16,549 bases of DNA from an uncultured Succinivibrionaceae bacterium (GTDB lineage: Bacteria; Pseudomonadota; Gammaproteobacteria; Enterobacterales; Succinivibrionaceae), in assembly GCA_900539665.1 (NCBI GenBank), contig UQCV01000053.1:1-16549 (forward strand), given 5' to 3'. Shown one piece after another: positions 6,662-14,714 of this stretch; within the stretch, counting starts at the first letter, position 1, and each line of letters begins with the position of its first letter. Below the pieces are notes generated by a model. The model made no database searches and was not told where the DNA came from. It worked only from the letters and a program-made list of their open reading frames with translations. Made by a program: the position numbers and the translations under genes.

Positions 6662-9499
6662 ATGAAAGCAATTTCCCTAATTTTAGTTGATGGAAACAAC
6701 TTTTTATACCGTGCATTTCATGCCACTTTTAGAGCGGGCCTCCATAACAGCCGGGGGGAACCAACGGGCGCGGCTATGACTTTTATCAACATGCTCAATC
6801 GTCTCTGTCGTGAATATCCCAAAATTCCGCTGGCAATTGTTTTTGATGCTAAGGGTAAGTGTTTCAGACACGAGCTTTTTAAGGAGTACAAAGCTAATCG
6901 TAAGCCTATGCCTGATGACTTGCGTGTTCAAGTGCCATGGGTTGAAGAAATTATTGCCGCTGCTGGTTGGCCCATCATTAGAGTTTCTGGCGTTGAAGCG
7001 GATGATGTTTTAGGTTCTTATGCGGCGATGGCGAGAGCTCAGGGAAAAAAAATCTTAATTGCTTCTGGGGATAAAGATTTGGCGGCCTTAGTTGGCGCTA
7101 GTGTGCAAATTGTCGACACGATGAAAAATGAAGTTTTGGATCGACAGGCTGTGATAAACAAATTTGGGGTGCCACCTGAACTTATTCGTGATTTTTTAGC
7201 GCTTAAAGGGGATTCTGCGGACAATATTCCTGGTATGAGCGGTATTGGGGATGTGGCAGCCTCTTGTTTGCTTAATAATATCGGCGACCTCGATACGATT
7301 AAAGATAATTTAGAAAAGGTTGCCTCTTTGAGTTTTAGAGGCGCCAAAAAGTTTGCAGAAAAATTCAAAGAACAAGAAGAAGTTGTCATGCTTTCAAGAA
7401 AGCTTGCAACTATAAAGACTGATGTTGAATTACCAACCACAATCGATAGCTTTCCTTTACCGCAACCTAATCATCAAAAGCTACTTGAGCTTTATAAACG
7501 TTTTGAATTTAAAGAATTAGCCAAGCAGGAAGAAAAAAATCTTTCAGCGAACCCTAGTTTAGAAGCGTCAACGGCTAAAGATGAAACTTTGTTAGATAAT
7601 AAAAGCTCTACTTTAGAAAAATCTTCCACCGCACTTGCAAACGCTAATTTAGAAGTAAAATCCTCAATTTTAGAAGCTGATTTTATTCCAGCAGGAAAGG
7701 CGCAGATTGTAACCACGTTGGACCAATTGAAGCAATTGTGCACTGATATTTTAGCGTATCAAGAATTTGCGTTCTTTTGCTTTGACACCGGGATCCATTT
7801 TATGGAATACAGCTTGGTAGGCATGGCGTTTTTAGTTAATAAAAAAGCTTTTTATATTCCATTAACTCACTCTGAGTTTGAAATGCCTGGTCAATTAGAA
7901 CGAAATTTTGTTTTAGAGACGCTACAACCTATTTTTATGGATGCGACGTTAAAGAAGGTAACGTTTGATAGTAAGAAGACATACCATATCTTAAAGCGTT
8001 ACAACCAAAAGATTTTGGGAGTTTTGGAAGATGTGTTATTAGAGTCTCATCTATTGGACTCCAATAAACCTCATACTTTAGCTGAGCTTGCGACCTTAGA
8101 TTTAAGTTACACCTATAAAAATGAACTAGACATTTGTGGCAAGGGCGCTAATGCTATTCCTCTTTCTGAAGCTCCGGCCCAAGATGTTTTGGGGTTAGCA
8201 GGGGATGTTGTTTCGGTAGTGCAAGGGTTACATCAAAAATATATAGCTCTTATTAACCAAGACATGGCTTTAGCTACACTTTATTATGGGCAAGAACTTC
8301 CTTTAGCCCGAATTCTTTATAGGGTTGAGGAAAATGGGGTTAACTTGGATGTAGCAGAGTTTGCGCGTCAAGAACATGCCTTAAAGCAACGTATGGAGCA
8401 AACAGAACAAAAAATTTATACGGTAGCAGGGCGGAGTTTTAATATTTCATCTCCAGCTCAAGTAGGGCAGGTCTTGTTTGGCGATCTAGGGATGCCATGC
8501 AAGAAAAAGAGTGCAGGGGGCAAGCCATCAACCTCTGAAGAAGTGTTGACTGAATTAGCCGAATCCTACGAGGTGCCACGTTTAATCCTTGAATTTAGAG
8601 CCATGAAAAAATTGCTCACCACTTATATTGAAAAATTGCCTAAGCTTATCAACCCAACTACTGGGCGTTTACATGGTGGTTTTAATCAAGATGGCACTGT
8701 GACTGGCCGTTTATCATCGTCAGATCCTAATTTGCAAAACATTCCCGTAAGAACAGAAGATGGGCGCATGGTGAGAACTGGCTTTGCAGCTAAAGAAGGC
8801 TTTGTGATTTTGGCGGCTGACTACTCGCAAATTGAACTGCGCATTTTAGCTCATATGGCCGATGAAACTAATATGCAAAAAGCGTTCGCTGAAGGCTCAG
8901 ATATTCACGCTGTGACCGCCGCTCAAATGCATGGATTGGAAGTTTCGGAAGTAACTCCTGAATTGCGTAGATCAGCTAAAGCGATTAATTTTGGATTGAT
9001 TTACGGGATGTCGACTTTTGGGTTAGCCAAGCAACTCCATATTGAAAATCAAGTAGCCAAAAATTATATAGCTAGTTACTTCTCTCAATATCCGAAAGTT
9101 CAAGGGTATATGAATTCCATAAAAGAATCTGCTCATCAAAATGGCTATGTAACAACTTTTAGTGGGCGCAAAATCTACGTTAAAGATATCAATAGTCCGC
9201 AAGCTATGGTGCGTCAAGCAGCTGAAAGAGCGGCTATTAATGCTCCTATTCAGGGAAGCGCAGCTGAAGTGATTAAATTGGCAATGATTGCGGTTGATGC
9301 TTGGATTCAACGTGAAACTGAAGCTGGAACGATAGCGATGATTATGCAGGTCCATGACGAATTAGTATTTGAAGTTAGAGCAGATTTGGCCGCTACTTAT
9401 GCCAAAGCTATAGAAGATATTATGGAACATGCCGTGGAGCTTAAAGTTAAATTAGAAGTAGGGGTTGGTATTGGCTCTAATTGGGGTGAAGCTCATTAA
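6662..9499 (+). CDS. polA: DNA polymerase I, apparently without proofreading site
   Basis: Pol I removes RNA primers and fills gaps. The 945 residues (E. coli 928) contain an intact 5' nuclease domain (about 1-285: LILVDGNNFLYRAFHA, VFDAKGKCFRHELF, GVEADDVLGS, SGDKDLAALV, GDSADNIPGMSGIG). A Ser/Leu/Glu-rich linker follows at about 285-345. The polymerase domain is intact: catalytic Asp720 in DYSQIELR, the O-helix with Lys773, Phe777 and Tyr781 in KAINFGLIYG, and Asp899 in VHDE. The 3'-5' exonuclease domain (about 345-530) is present but degenerate. E. coli Asp355 is kept as Asp375, whereas Glu357 aligns with Gly377, Asp424 with Thr440, Tyr497 with Leu512 and Asp501 with Val516. By family knowledge this should abolish proofreading, as in Taq Pol I. 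The ATG at 6662 has a weak Shine-Dalgarno. A possible promoter, TGGACT-16-TATTAG (6623-6650), is poor. Confidence 0.97.
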   Translation: MKAISLILVDGNNFLYRAFHATFRAGLHNSRGEPTGAAMTFINMLNRLCREYPKIPLAIVFDAKGKCFRHELFKEYKANRKPMPDDLRVQVPWVEEIIAAAGWPIIRVSGVEADDVLGSYAAMARAQGKKILIASGDKDLAALVGASVQIVDTMKNEVLDRQAVINKFGVPPELIRDFLALKGDSADNIPGMSGIGDVAASCLLNNIGDLDTIKDNLEKVASLSFRGAKKFAEKFKEQEEVVMLSRKLATIKTDVELPTTIDSFPLPQPNHQKLLELYKRFEFKELAKQEEKNLSANPSLEASTAKDETLLDNKSSTLEKSSTALANANLEVKSSILEADFIPAGKAQIVTTLDQLKQLCTDILAYQEFAFFCFDTGIHFMEYSLVGMAFLVNKKAFYIPLTHSEFEMPGQLERNFVLETLQPIFMDATLKKVTFDSKKTYHILKRYNQKILGVLEDVLLESHLLDSNKPHTLAELATLDLSYTYKNELDICGKGANAIPLSEAPAQDVLGLAGDVVSVVQGLHQKYIALINQDMALATLYYGQELPLARILYRVEENGVNLDVAEFARQEHALKQRMEQTEQKIYTVAGRSFNISSPAQVGQVLFGDLGMPCKKKSAGGKPSTSEEVLTELAESYEVPRLILEFRAMKKLLTTYIEKLPKLINPTTGRLHGGFNQDGTVTGRLSSSDPNLQNIPVRTEDGRMVRTGFAAKEGFVILAADYSQIELRILAHMADETNMQKAFAEGSDIHAVTAAQMHGLEVSEVTPELRRSAKAINFGLIYGMSTFGLAKQLHIENQVAKNYIASYFSQYPKVQGYMNSIKESAHQNGYVTTFSGRKIYVKDINSPQAMVRQAAERAAINAPIQGSAAEVIKLAMIAVDAWIQRETEAGTIAMIMQVHDELVFEVRADLAATYAKAIEDIMEHAVELKVKLEVGVGIGSNWGEAH

Positions 9500-9538
9500 T
9501 TTTTATGACGCTAAAAATGGGTGGTGCATCCTTAATTG

Positions 9539-9565
9539 ATATAAAGCGCTTTTAGCGCTTTATAT
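9539..9565. terminator. Perfect 12-bp hairpin after polA
   Basis: The arms ATATAAAGCGCT (9539-9550) and AGCGCTTTATAT (9554-9565) are perfectly complementary with a TTT loop. The hairpin lies 39 bases after the polA stop. No U-tract follows on either strand, so it may be a weak terminator, an mRNA-end stabiliser or an operator for the next gene. It also contains the first in-frame ATG (9564) of the downstream reading frame, which argues against that start. Confidence 0.5.
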
Positions 9566-9635
9566 GATCGAAAGTAAAACAAGCAAGAATAAAACTAACT
9601 TAACCAAAACAAACAAAATCAAAAATAGGACAGAT

Positions 9636-10070
9636 ATGCAGTATAAGAACTTAATGTTTATCGGGATAGTAAGTACTTTTTTAGGGTGGGGAGCAGTGGC
9701 TACAGCGGCTGAACCAACCCTAGCTGAAAGTTTACCAGGAATTGAGGCCCGTATTAATTTTGAAAATAAACAGGTGGTAAGACAGCAAAATTCTAATCAA
9801 TACATGCAATTGCTATCTGTAACGCTCAATAAAACAGACCCTAAGCATTTATATCGGGAGTATACCTTTAGAGTAACGACCAATAGCTCTAAGGTTGAGC
9901 TCGATGCTTTCTTAAAAGTTGCGAGTGCTAAGATGTTCGAAATAGACTGTAAAAGCCATAACTTTGAACATTCCGAAGTTGGTAATCGCTATATCTATAT
10001 CACTAAAAACAAAGATGAATTGTTCCGCTTTGAAGATTCCGAAGCCATTTGTGCCACTATTGAAGACTAA
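9636..10070 (+). CDS. Small exported (periplasmic) protein of unknown function
   Basis: I do not recognise this protein. From the ATG at 9636 it has 144 residues with a clear Sec signal: MQYK, a hydrophobic core to about residue 22, and an Ala-rich end (VATAA) with cleavage probably after residue 24 or 25. There is no lipobox. The mature part of about 120 residues contains alternating hydrophobic stretches suggestive of beta strands (MQLLSVTL, YTFRVTT, NRYIYIT) and two Cys near its C-terminus (in EIDCKSH and AICATIED) that could form a disulfide. The start is supported by AGGA (9627-9630) 5 bases upstream; an upstream in-frame ATG at 9564 would add a Lys/Asn/Thr-rich stretch that spoils the signal peptide. 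It follows polA and converges on lpxH, with the two stop codons overlapping by 4 bases (10067-10070). Confidence 0.75.
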   Translation: MQYKNLMFIGIVSTFLGWGAVATAAEPTLAESLPGIEARINFENKQVVRQQNSNQYMQLLSVTLNKTDPKHLYREYTFRVTTNSSKVELDAFLKVASAKMFEIDCKSHNFEHSEVGNRYIYITKNKDELFRFEDSEAICATIED

Positions 10071-10819
10071 TTTAAAGTGGCAGTTGGGTTCCCATCTAGC
10101 TGACAGATGGTAATTTCGGGCATAGCATTAGGCGAGGCTATTTTGATGTAGGAATAGCCTTTAGAGCTCCAATCGCCTGTATCGTAGATTGAGAACTTAG
10201 GATCGGTTCGATGAATAACGGAGACGTGATGGGTGTGACCGTGAATTAGGATATCACAGTTGGCTTTTTTCAAGCGTCTACGAGCCTCAGCTTCATTAAT
10301 TTGTTCCCGCACGCAGTTATGACGTTCAAAGTTACGTCGACTATTTTGGCGCATGTTGCGAGCAATGTGCTGGCGATAATTGTAGGACGTGCAGCTAAAA
10401 AAAATCATTTGTAGCAGGCGGCATCGACTGATAAAGCGAAAGAGAGTGTAGCTTTTGTGAGCGGTGCATAGTTCATCACCATGCATCAAAAGAATTCGTC
10501 GGCCGGCAGAATTTATAACTTCATTGTCTTTAGTTAAATTAAACTCAAAAAAAGAGGCCATTTTTTTTGTGAGTAGAAAGTCTCTATTTCCGTGCATAAA
10601 CCAAACCTTGATGCCACGGTTTTTTAGGGCTAAGAAGTGTTGTTTTAGCAGAGGGTGAAGTGAGTTGTTTGTATCAGGCTCAATAAAGTAGTCAAAAAAA
10701 TCACCGAGAATATAAAGCACATCTCCCTCTATCAAATTATGGCAGAAGTTAAAAAAACTTTGATTAAGCTCTTTGGTATCGGGAGACAGATGTAAGTCGG
10801 CAATAATGTAGATTGACAT
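10067..10819 (-). CDS. lpxH: UDP-2,3-diacylglucosamine diphosphatase LpxH
   Basis: LpxH hydrolyses UDP-2,3-diacylglucosamine to lipid X and UMP, the fourth step of lipid A synthesis, at the inner membrane surface. The 250 residues (E. coli 240) show the calcineurin-like metallophosphoesterase motifs in order: IADLHLS (6-12, Asp8 and His10), LGDFFDYF (Asp40), HGNRDFLL, HGDELCT and IHGHTH near the C-terminus. The middle insertion HIARNMRQNSR matches the LpxH cap (E. coli RIAARMRANS) and separates LpxH from other phosphoesterases. The ATG at 10819 follows ppiB by 14 bases and its weak AAGG overlaps the ppiB stop, so translation probably depends on ppiB. The ppiB-lpxH pair divergent from cysS repeats the E. 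coli arrangement. No terminator is evident after the stop, which overlaps the convergent exported-protein gene. Confidence 0.95.
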   Translation of the reverse strand: MSIYIIADLHLSPDTKELNQSFFNFCHNLIEGDVLYILGDFFDYFIEPDTNNSLHPLLKQHFLALKNRGIKVWFMHGNRDFLLTKKMASFFEFNLTKDNEVINSAGRRILLMHGDELCTAHKSYTLFRFISRCRLLQMIFFSCTSYNYRQHIARNMRQNSRRNFERHNCVREQINEAEARRRLKKANCDILIHGHTHHVSVIHRTDPKFSIYDTGDWSSKGYSYIKIASPNAMPEITICQLDGNPTATLN

Positions 10820-10833
10820 TAATTTGAATGGCC

Positions 10834-11328
10834 TTATTCCACAATTACTTTGCGGATAGTAATAACGTCTTCTGGTACATCACGGTACATGCCGCTTCTA
10901 CCAGTGCGCACCTTAGCGATGGCGTCAACTACATCCTGGCCTTCTACCACCTTACCAAATACAGCGTAGCCCCAACCGTTAAGAGTCTTAGCAGTATGGT
11001 TTAAGAAGCTATTATCTGCGACATTGATAAAGAATTGGCTAGTAGCTGAATGAGGATCGCTAGTTCTGGCCATAGCGATAGTGTACTTGTCATTCTTAAG
11101 GCCATTGTTAGCTTCGTTTTCGATAGGAGCGTAAGCGCCTTTTTTGTTTTCCATATCAGCAGTAAGACCGCCACCTTGAATCATAAAACCTTTAATTACA
11201 CGGTGGAAAATAGTCCCTTCAAAGAAGCCACTTTGGCAGTACTTAAGAAAGTTTGCGCAGGTTACAGGGGCTTTTTGGGGGTCAAGTTCAAGCTTGATGG
11301 AACCTAAATTAGTTTCAATAGTTACCAT
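10834..11328 (-). CDS. ppiB: Cytoplasmic peptidyl-prolyl cis-trans isomerase B (cyclophilin)
   Basis: PpiB catalyses proline cis-trans isomerisation during folding. The 164 residues match E. coli PpiB in length. It starts MVTIETNLGSIKLEL with no signal peptide, so it is the cytosolic form and not periplasmic PpiA. Visible are IFHRVIKGFMIQGGG with the catalytic Arg43, HSATSQFFIN in the binding groove, and GYAVFGKVVEGQDVVD. The Shine-Dalgarno AGGAG lies 7 bases before the ATG. It is the first gene of a ppiB-lpxH operon. Confidence 0.97.
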   Translation of the reverse strand: MVTIETNLGSIKLELDPQKAPVTCANFLKYCQSGFFEGTIFHRVIKGFMIQGGGLTADMENKKGAYAPIENEANNGLKNDKYTIAMARTSDPHSATSQFFINVADNSFLNHTAKTLNGWGYAVFGKVVEGQDVVDAIAKVRTGRSGMYRDVPEDVITIRKVIVE

Positions 11329-11356
11329 AGGTAATCTCCTTAATTAAATTCGTTTC

Positions 11357-11365
11357 ATTTTATCA
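11357..11365 (-). promoter_or_regulatory. Possible extended -10 of the ppiB-lpxH promoter
   Basis: The minus strand reads TGATAAAAT, an extended -10 (TGn before TAAAAT), 28 bases upstream of the ppiB ATG. No good -35 is seen at 16-18 bases, which is common for extended -10 promoters. Confidence 0.35.
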
Positions 11366-11448
11366 TAGAGAGATAAGTGTTTGTTTTTTTCTCCATTCTT
11401 TATGCGTCTGAGGTGTCAATTCTTATCAGATTGCACTAAATGATGCTA

Positions 11449-11477
11449 TTGCGTGAATATGTTTAAAGAAATAAAAT
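11449..11477 (+). promoter_or_regulatory. Possible sigma-70 promoter of cysS
   Basis: TTGCGT (11449-11454) and TAAAAT (11472-11477) are separated by 17 bases. The start site would fall near 11484, giving cysS a leader of about 57 bases. No terminator-like fold or leader peptide was noticed in that leader. Confidence 0.4.
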
Positions 11478-11540
11478 GAGAGCAGTTTTACACCTAGTTC
11501 CTATACTTTCCGGAACGATACTAAGATTTGGGAATCCTTT

Positions 11541-12926
11541 ATGCTTGAAATATATAACTCCTTAACTCACAAAAAAGAAAAATTTGAGCCTCTTGTACCC
11601 GGCAAAGTTGGAATGTATGTATGCGGTGTAACCATTTACGATTTATGTCATATTGGCCACGGTCGTACCTTTGTATGCTTTGATGCGATCGTGCGTTATC
11701 TTCGTTACAGTGGTTACGAAGTTAAGTATGTACGTAACATCACTGACGTTGACGATAAGATTATTAAGCGCGCCAACGAAAACAAGGAAAGTTGCGAAAA
11801 TCTGACCAATCGTTTAACGGCTGAAATGTATAAAGACTTTGATGCGTTAGGCATTAAACGTCCTGATATTGAACCACGTGCTACAGCTCATATCGGCGAT
11901 ATTATTCATTTGGTTGAAACCTTGATTGAAAACGGGAATGCTTATGTTGCTGATAATGGCGATGTTATGTTTTCTATCGACTCATTCCCAGAATATGGCC
12001 GCTTGTCAGGTCAGCGCCTTGAAGATCTTAAGGCTGGGATTCGCGTAGATATTGAAGCTGCTAAGCGTAATCCATACGACTTTGTGCTTTGGAAGATGTC
12101 AAAGCCTGGTGAACCAATGTGGGATTCCCCATGGGGCCCTGGTCGCCCAGGGTGGCACATTGAATGTTCAGCTATGAACTCTCATTACCTAGGGAAAGTT
12201 TTTGATATTCATGGCGGTGGGTCTGACTTAATGTTCCCACACCATGAAAATGAAATTGCCCAAAGTTGCTGTGCTTGGCATACAGATTATGTTAAGTACT
12301 GGTTGCACTCAGGCATGGTAATGATCAATAAAGAAAAAATGTCTAAGTCTTTAGGCAACTTCTTTACTATTAGAGATCTATTAGAAAAGTACGATGGGGA
12401 AACTTTACGTTACTTCCTTTTGAGCGCTCAATATCGCGGTCAGTTAAACTATTCTGTAGATAACATTGAACAGTCTCGAGCTGCGTTGCAGCGTTTATAC
12501 ACTGCTTTACGCGGTCTCCCTGAAGGGGTTGCTCCAGTTGATTCTGAATATGAAGCGCAGTTTAAGAAGGCTATGGATGATGACTTCAATACTCCACTTG
12601 CTTACTCTGTATTCTTCGAATTGGCTAAGGAAATTAATAACCTAAGAGATAAAGACTTAGCTAAAGCGGCAGATCTTGGTGCGTTATTAAAGAAACTTGG
12701 GAGCGTATTAGGGCTCTTAGAACAGGAACCTGAAAAGTACTTACAAGGGGCTCAAGGCGCAGAATCTTCATTGGATACAGCTAAGATTGAAGCTCTTATT
12801 AGTGCGCGTCAGGAAGCAAGAAAGGCTCGTGATTGGGCTTTAGCTGATAAAGCTCGTGATGAATTGGCTGCTATGGGTGTGGTCATCGAAGATGGTCCAC
12901 AGGGCACTACTTGGCGCTTAAAGTAA
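11541..12926 (+). CDS. cysS: Cysteinyl-tRNA synthetase
   Basis: Class I aminoacyl-tRNA synthetase charging tRNA-Cys. The 461 residues equal the E. coli length. The HIGH motif is CHIGHGRTF (about 37-45) and KMSKS is in EKMSKSLGNF. The Zn2+ ligands that select cysteine are visible: Cys28 in MYVCGVTIYDL, the Cys of WHIECSAM, and the His and Glu of FPHHENEIAQS. A C-terminal helical anticodon-binding domain follows to the end, including ISARQEARKARDWALADKARDEL. The ATG at 11541 has only a modest GGGA upstream but matches the family start. It is divergent from ppiB as in E. coli and monocistronic. Confidence 0.98.
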   Translation: MLEIYNSLTHKKEKFEPLVPGKVGMYVCGVTIYDLCHIGHGRTFVCFDAIVRYLRYSGYEVKYVRNITDVDDKIIKRANENKESCENLTNRLTAEMYKDFDALGIKRPDIEPRATAHIGDIIHLVETLIENGNAYVADNGDVMFSIDSFPEYGRLSGQRLEDLKAGIRVDIEAAKRNPYDFVLWKMSKPGEPMWDSPWGPGRPGWHIECSAMNSHYLGKVFDIHGGGSDLMFPHHENEIAQSCCAWHTDYVKYWLHSGMVMINKEKMSKSLGNFFTIRDLLEKYDGETLRYFLLSAQYRGQLNYSVDNIEQSRAALQRLYTALRGLPEGVAPVDSEYEAQFKKAMDDDFNTPLAYSVFFELAKEINNLRDKDLAKAADLGALLKKLGSVLGLLEQEPEKYLQGAQGAESSLDTAKIEALISARQEARKARDWALADKARDELAAMGVVIEDGPQGTTWRLK

Positions 12927-12965
12927 TAGTTGTCATGAGAATGTGCTAACGTTTCTCTAAATGCT

Positions 12966-13000
12966 TAAACCCCCGTAAACTTTAAGTTTACGGGGGTTTA
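12966..13000. terminator. Intrinsic terminator between cysS and yicC
   Basis: A perfect 16-bp stem (12966-12981 with 12985-13000) contains CCCCCG/CGGGGG and has a TTA loop. On the + strand it is followed by ATTTTT. It lies 39 bases after the cysS stop and 50 bases from the yicC stop, so it probably serves cysS mainly and may also serve yicC. Confidence 0.92.
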
Positions 13001-13050
13001 ATTTTTGAGGTGAGCTTTAGGAGCTTAACTACAAAAGTTTAGGTTTAGAG

Positions 13051-13935
13051 CTATTCAATATTTTGGACTTGTTCGCGCATCTGTTCGATTAGAACTTTTA
13101 ATTCGATAGCGGCATTCGTAATGTTAGTAGTAATGGATTTAGAGGCGATGGTATTGGATTCGCGATTAAATTCCTGCATTAAGAAATCAAGTTTTTTACC
13201 ACAGGTCCCACCTTGAGTGAGGATATTACGAGCTTGGGCTACGTGAGCAGTAAGTCGATTAATTTCCTCTGCTATGTCGATGCGTTGAGAAAAGATGATT
13301 AACTCTTGTTCTAGAAGTTCGTTATTTAGCTTTAAGTTGGCGTTTTCAATAAGTTCGGTGAGTTTTTGTTTTTGCCAAGCCACAATGTCGGGCATGGCTA
13401 CTCTAATTTTATCGATTTCGGCAGAGATTGAAGCTAAGTGAGCTTCTAAAAATTCTTTAAGCTTATTACCTTCAAATGCTCTAGTTGCCTTAAGCATATT
13501 TAAAGCTTCGGGAAATTTTTCAATAATTTGGGCGGCTACATCATCGTAGTTGATTTGTTCGGTTTCGCTAATTACTCCAGGCATTAAGAGAATGTCGCAC
13601 GGGTTAATAGAGGTGGATACGGGCTCGTCACTTTCGGTGAGATAGTTTTTGATATCCATTGCCGCATCCGCAAAAGAGCGGGCTAATTCTCGATTTATAT
13701 TACTTGGTTTAGTTTGATTTTTGGAGTAAAACTCGATAGTAAGGTCGAATTTACCGCGAGAAAACAAAGACTTGATAATTTGATTGATGTCGAATTCTCG
13801 AGCTAGTAAAAAATCAGGTAGACGGCAATTCATATCAAGGAAGCGATTGTTTACACTTTTAACGTTTATGGTAAAACTACCACTATCTAATTCTCCTTTT
13901 AAGCTCGCAAATCCGGTCATGCTATAGATAGACAT
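13051..13935 (-). CDS. yicC: YicC/YloC-family endoribonuclease
   Basis: YicC-type proteins are endoribonucleases; in E. coli YicC has been linked to degradation of the small RNA RyhB. The product from the ATG at 13935 is 294 residues and begins MSIYSMTGFA, the family's N-terminal signature (E. coli IRSMTAYA). The C-terminal signature KLDFLMQEFNRESNTIASKS is also present. A start at 13986 would add 17 unsupported residues and lie outside the Shine-Dalgarno AAGGAAA found 5 bases before 13935. The middle contains long charged helices likely to form the oligomeric arch. It is divergent from pyrE as in E. coli, but the intervening rph (RNase PH) is absent. A perfect TATAAT on the minus strand (14008 down to 14003) may be its -10, giving a leader of about 60 bases. 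Confidence 0.92.
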   Translation of the reverse strand: MSIYSMTGFASLKGELDSGSFTINVKSVNNRFLDMNCRLPDFLLAREFDINQIIKSLFSRGKFDLTIEFYSKNQTKPSNINRELARSFADAAMDIKNYLTESDEPVSTSINPCDILLMPGVISETEQINYDDVAAQIIEKFPEALNMLKATRAFEGNKLKEFLEAHLASISAEIDKIRVAMPDIVAWQKQKLTELIENANLKLNNELLEQELIIFSQRIDIAEEINRLTAHVAQARNILTQGGTCGKKLDFLMQEFNRESNTIASKSITTNITNAAIELKVLIEQMREQVQNIE

Positions 13936-13979
13936 ATTTATTTCCTTGTTTATAAACCCAAAATATTTATAGCGTAATA

Positions 13980-14007
13980 TTGCCATAGTTTTAATTTAAA
14001 GTATTAT
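13980..14007 (+). promoter_or_regulatory. Likely sigma-70 promoter of pyrE
   Basis: TTGCCA (13980-13985) and TATTAT (14002-14007) are spaced 16 bases apart. Transcription would start near 14014, about 22 bases before the pyrE ATG and just upstream of its Shine-Dalgarno. The -10 overlaps a TATAAT on the opposite strand that could serve yicC, so the two promoters may compete. Confidence 0.45.
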
Positions 14008-14035
14008 ACGTATGTTGCAAAGGAGAAATGAAGTT

Positions 14036-14677
14036 ATGCAGGAATACAAAAAACAATTTATTGAACTAGCATTACGCAAAAACGTTCTTCGTTTTGGGGA
14101 ATTTACCTTAAAGTCTGGTCGTGTTAGCCCGTACTTTTTTAACGCTGGTTTATTCTGTACAGGTCAGGATTTAGCAGAGCTTGGGGCTTATTATGCTGAA
14201 GCATTGGTTGAATCTGGTCTTGAATATGATGTGCTTTTTGGTCCGGCATATAAAGGGATTCCTATTGTAGCTGCAACTGCAGTTTCATTAGCGACAAAAT
14301 TCGGTCAGGAAGCGCCATGGGTATTTAACCGTAAAGAAGCTAAAGACCATGGCGAAGGTGGTAATCTCGTAGGTTCTGCATTGAAGGGCCGAGTTGTGTT
14401 AATTGACGACGTGATTACAGCGGGTACTGCTATCCGTGAATCTATGCAAATTATTGCGGCAAGTGGCGCTTCTTTACAGGGTGTATTAATCGCTCTTGAT
14501 CGTCAAGAAAAGGGTAAGGGCGAACTTAGTGCTATTGGTGAAGTTGAAAGAGACTTCAACACTAAAGTTGTTTCCATTATTACCATGTCTGATTTGATTA
14601 GTTACCTTGAAACTAAGCCAGACCAGGTAGCTCATCTTGAAGCTATGAAGAAGTATCGCGAAGTTTATGGCGTTTAA
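14036..14677 (+). CDS. pyrE: Orotate phosphoribosyltransferase
   Basis: PyrE joins orotate and PRPP to give OMP in pyrimidine synthesis. From the ATG at 14036 the protein is 213 residues, equal to E. coli PyrE, and reads MQEYKKQFIELALRKNVLRF, close to E. coli. Motifs seen are FGEFTLKSGRVSPYFFNAGLF, FGPAYKGIPI, FNRKEAKDHGEGG (the flexible catalytic loop) and the PRPP-binding VVLIDDVITAGTAIRE. An upstream ATG at 14012 would add eight residues and lies at or before the predicted transcription start. AAGGAG (14020-14025) is 10 bases before the chosen start. E. coli pyrE is governed by UTP-dependent attenuation within rph-pyrE; here rph and any long leader are missing, so regulation must differ. 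Confidence 0.97.
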   Translation: MQEYKKQFIELALRKNVLRFGEFTLKSGRVSPYFFNAGLFCTGQDLAELGAYYAEALVESGLEYDVLFGPAYKGIPIVAATAVSLATKFGQEAPWVFNRKEAKDHGEGGNLVGSALKGRVVLIDDVITAGTAIRESMQIIAASGASLQGVLIALDRQEKGKGELSAIGEVERDFNTKVVSIITMSDLISYLETKPDQVAHLEAMKKYREVYGV

Positions 14678-14714
14678 GCGTTAGATTTTGTGGTTAAAAG
14701 TTTCGAATAAACGT

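Noticed and set aside
7039..7743. Minus-strand open frames inside polA
   Set aside because: They lie opposite conserved Pol I sequence and have low-complexity Ser-rich translations.
9564..9635. Upstream ATG for the exported protein
   Set aside because: It lies in the 3' arm of the hairpin and would put 24 polar residues before a clear signal peptide that has its own Shine-Dalgarno at 9636.
11484..11540. T-box or leader-peptide control of cysS
   Set aside because: The leader is short, with no T-box sequence, no terminator hairpin and no Cys-rich leader peptide.
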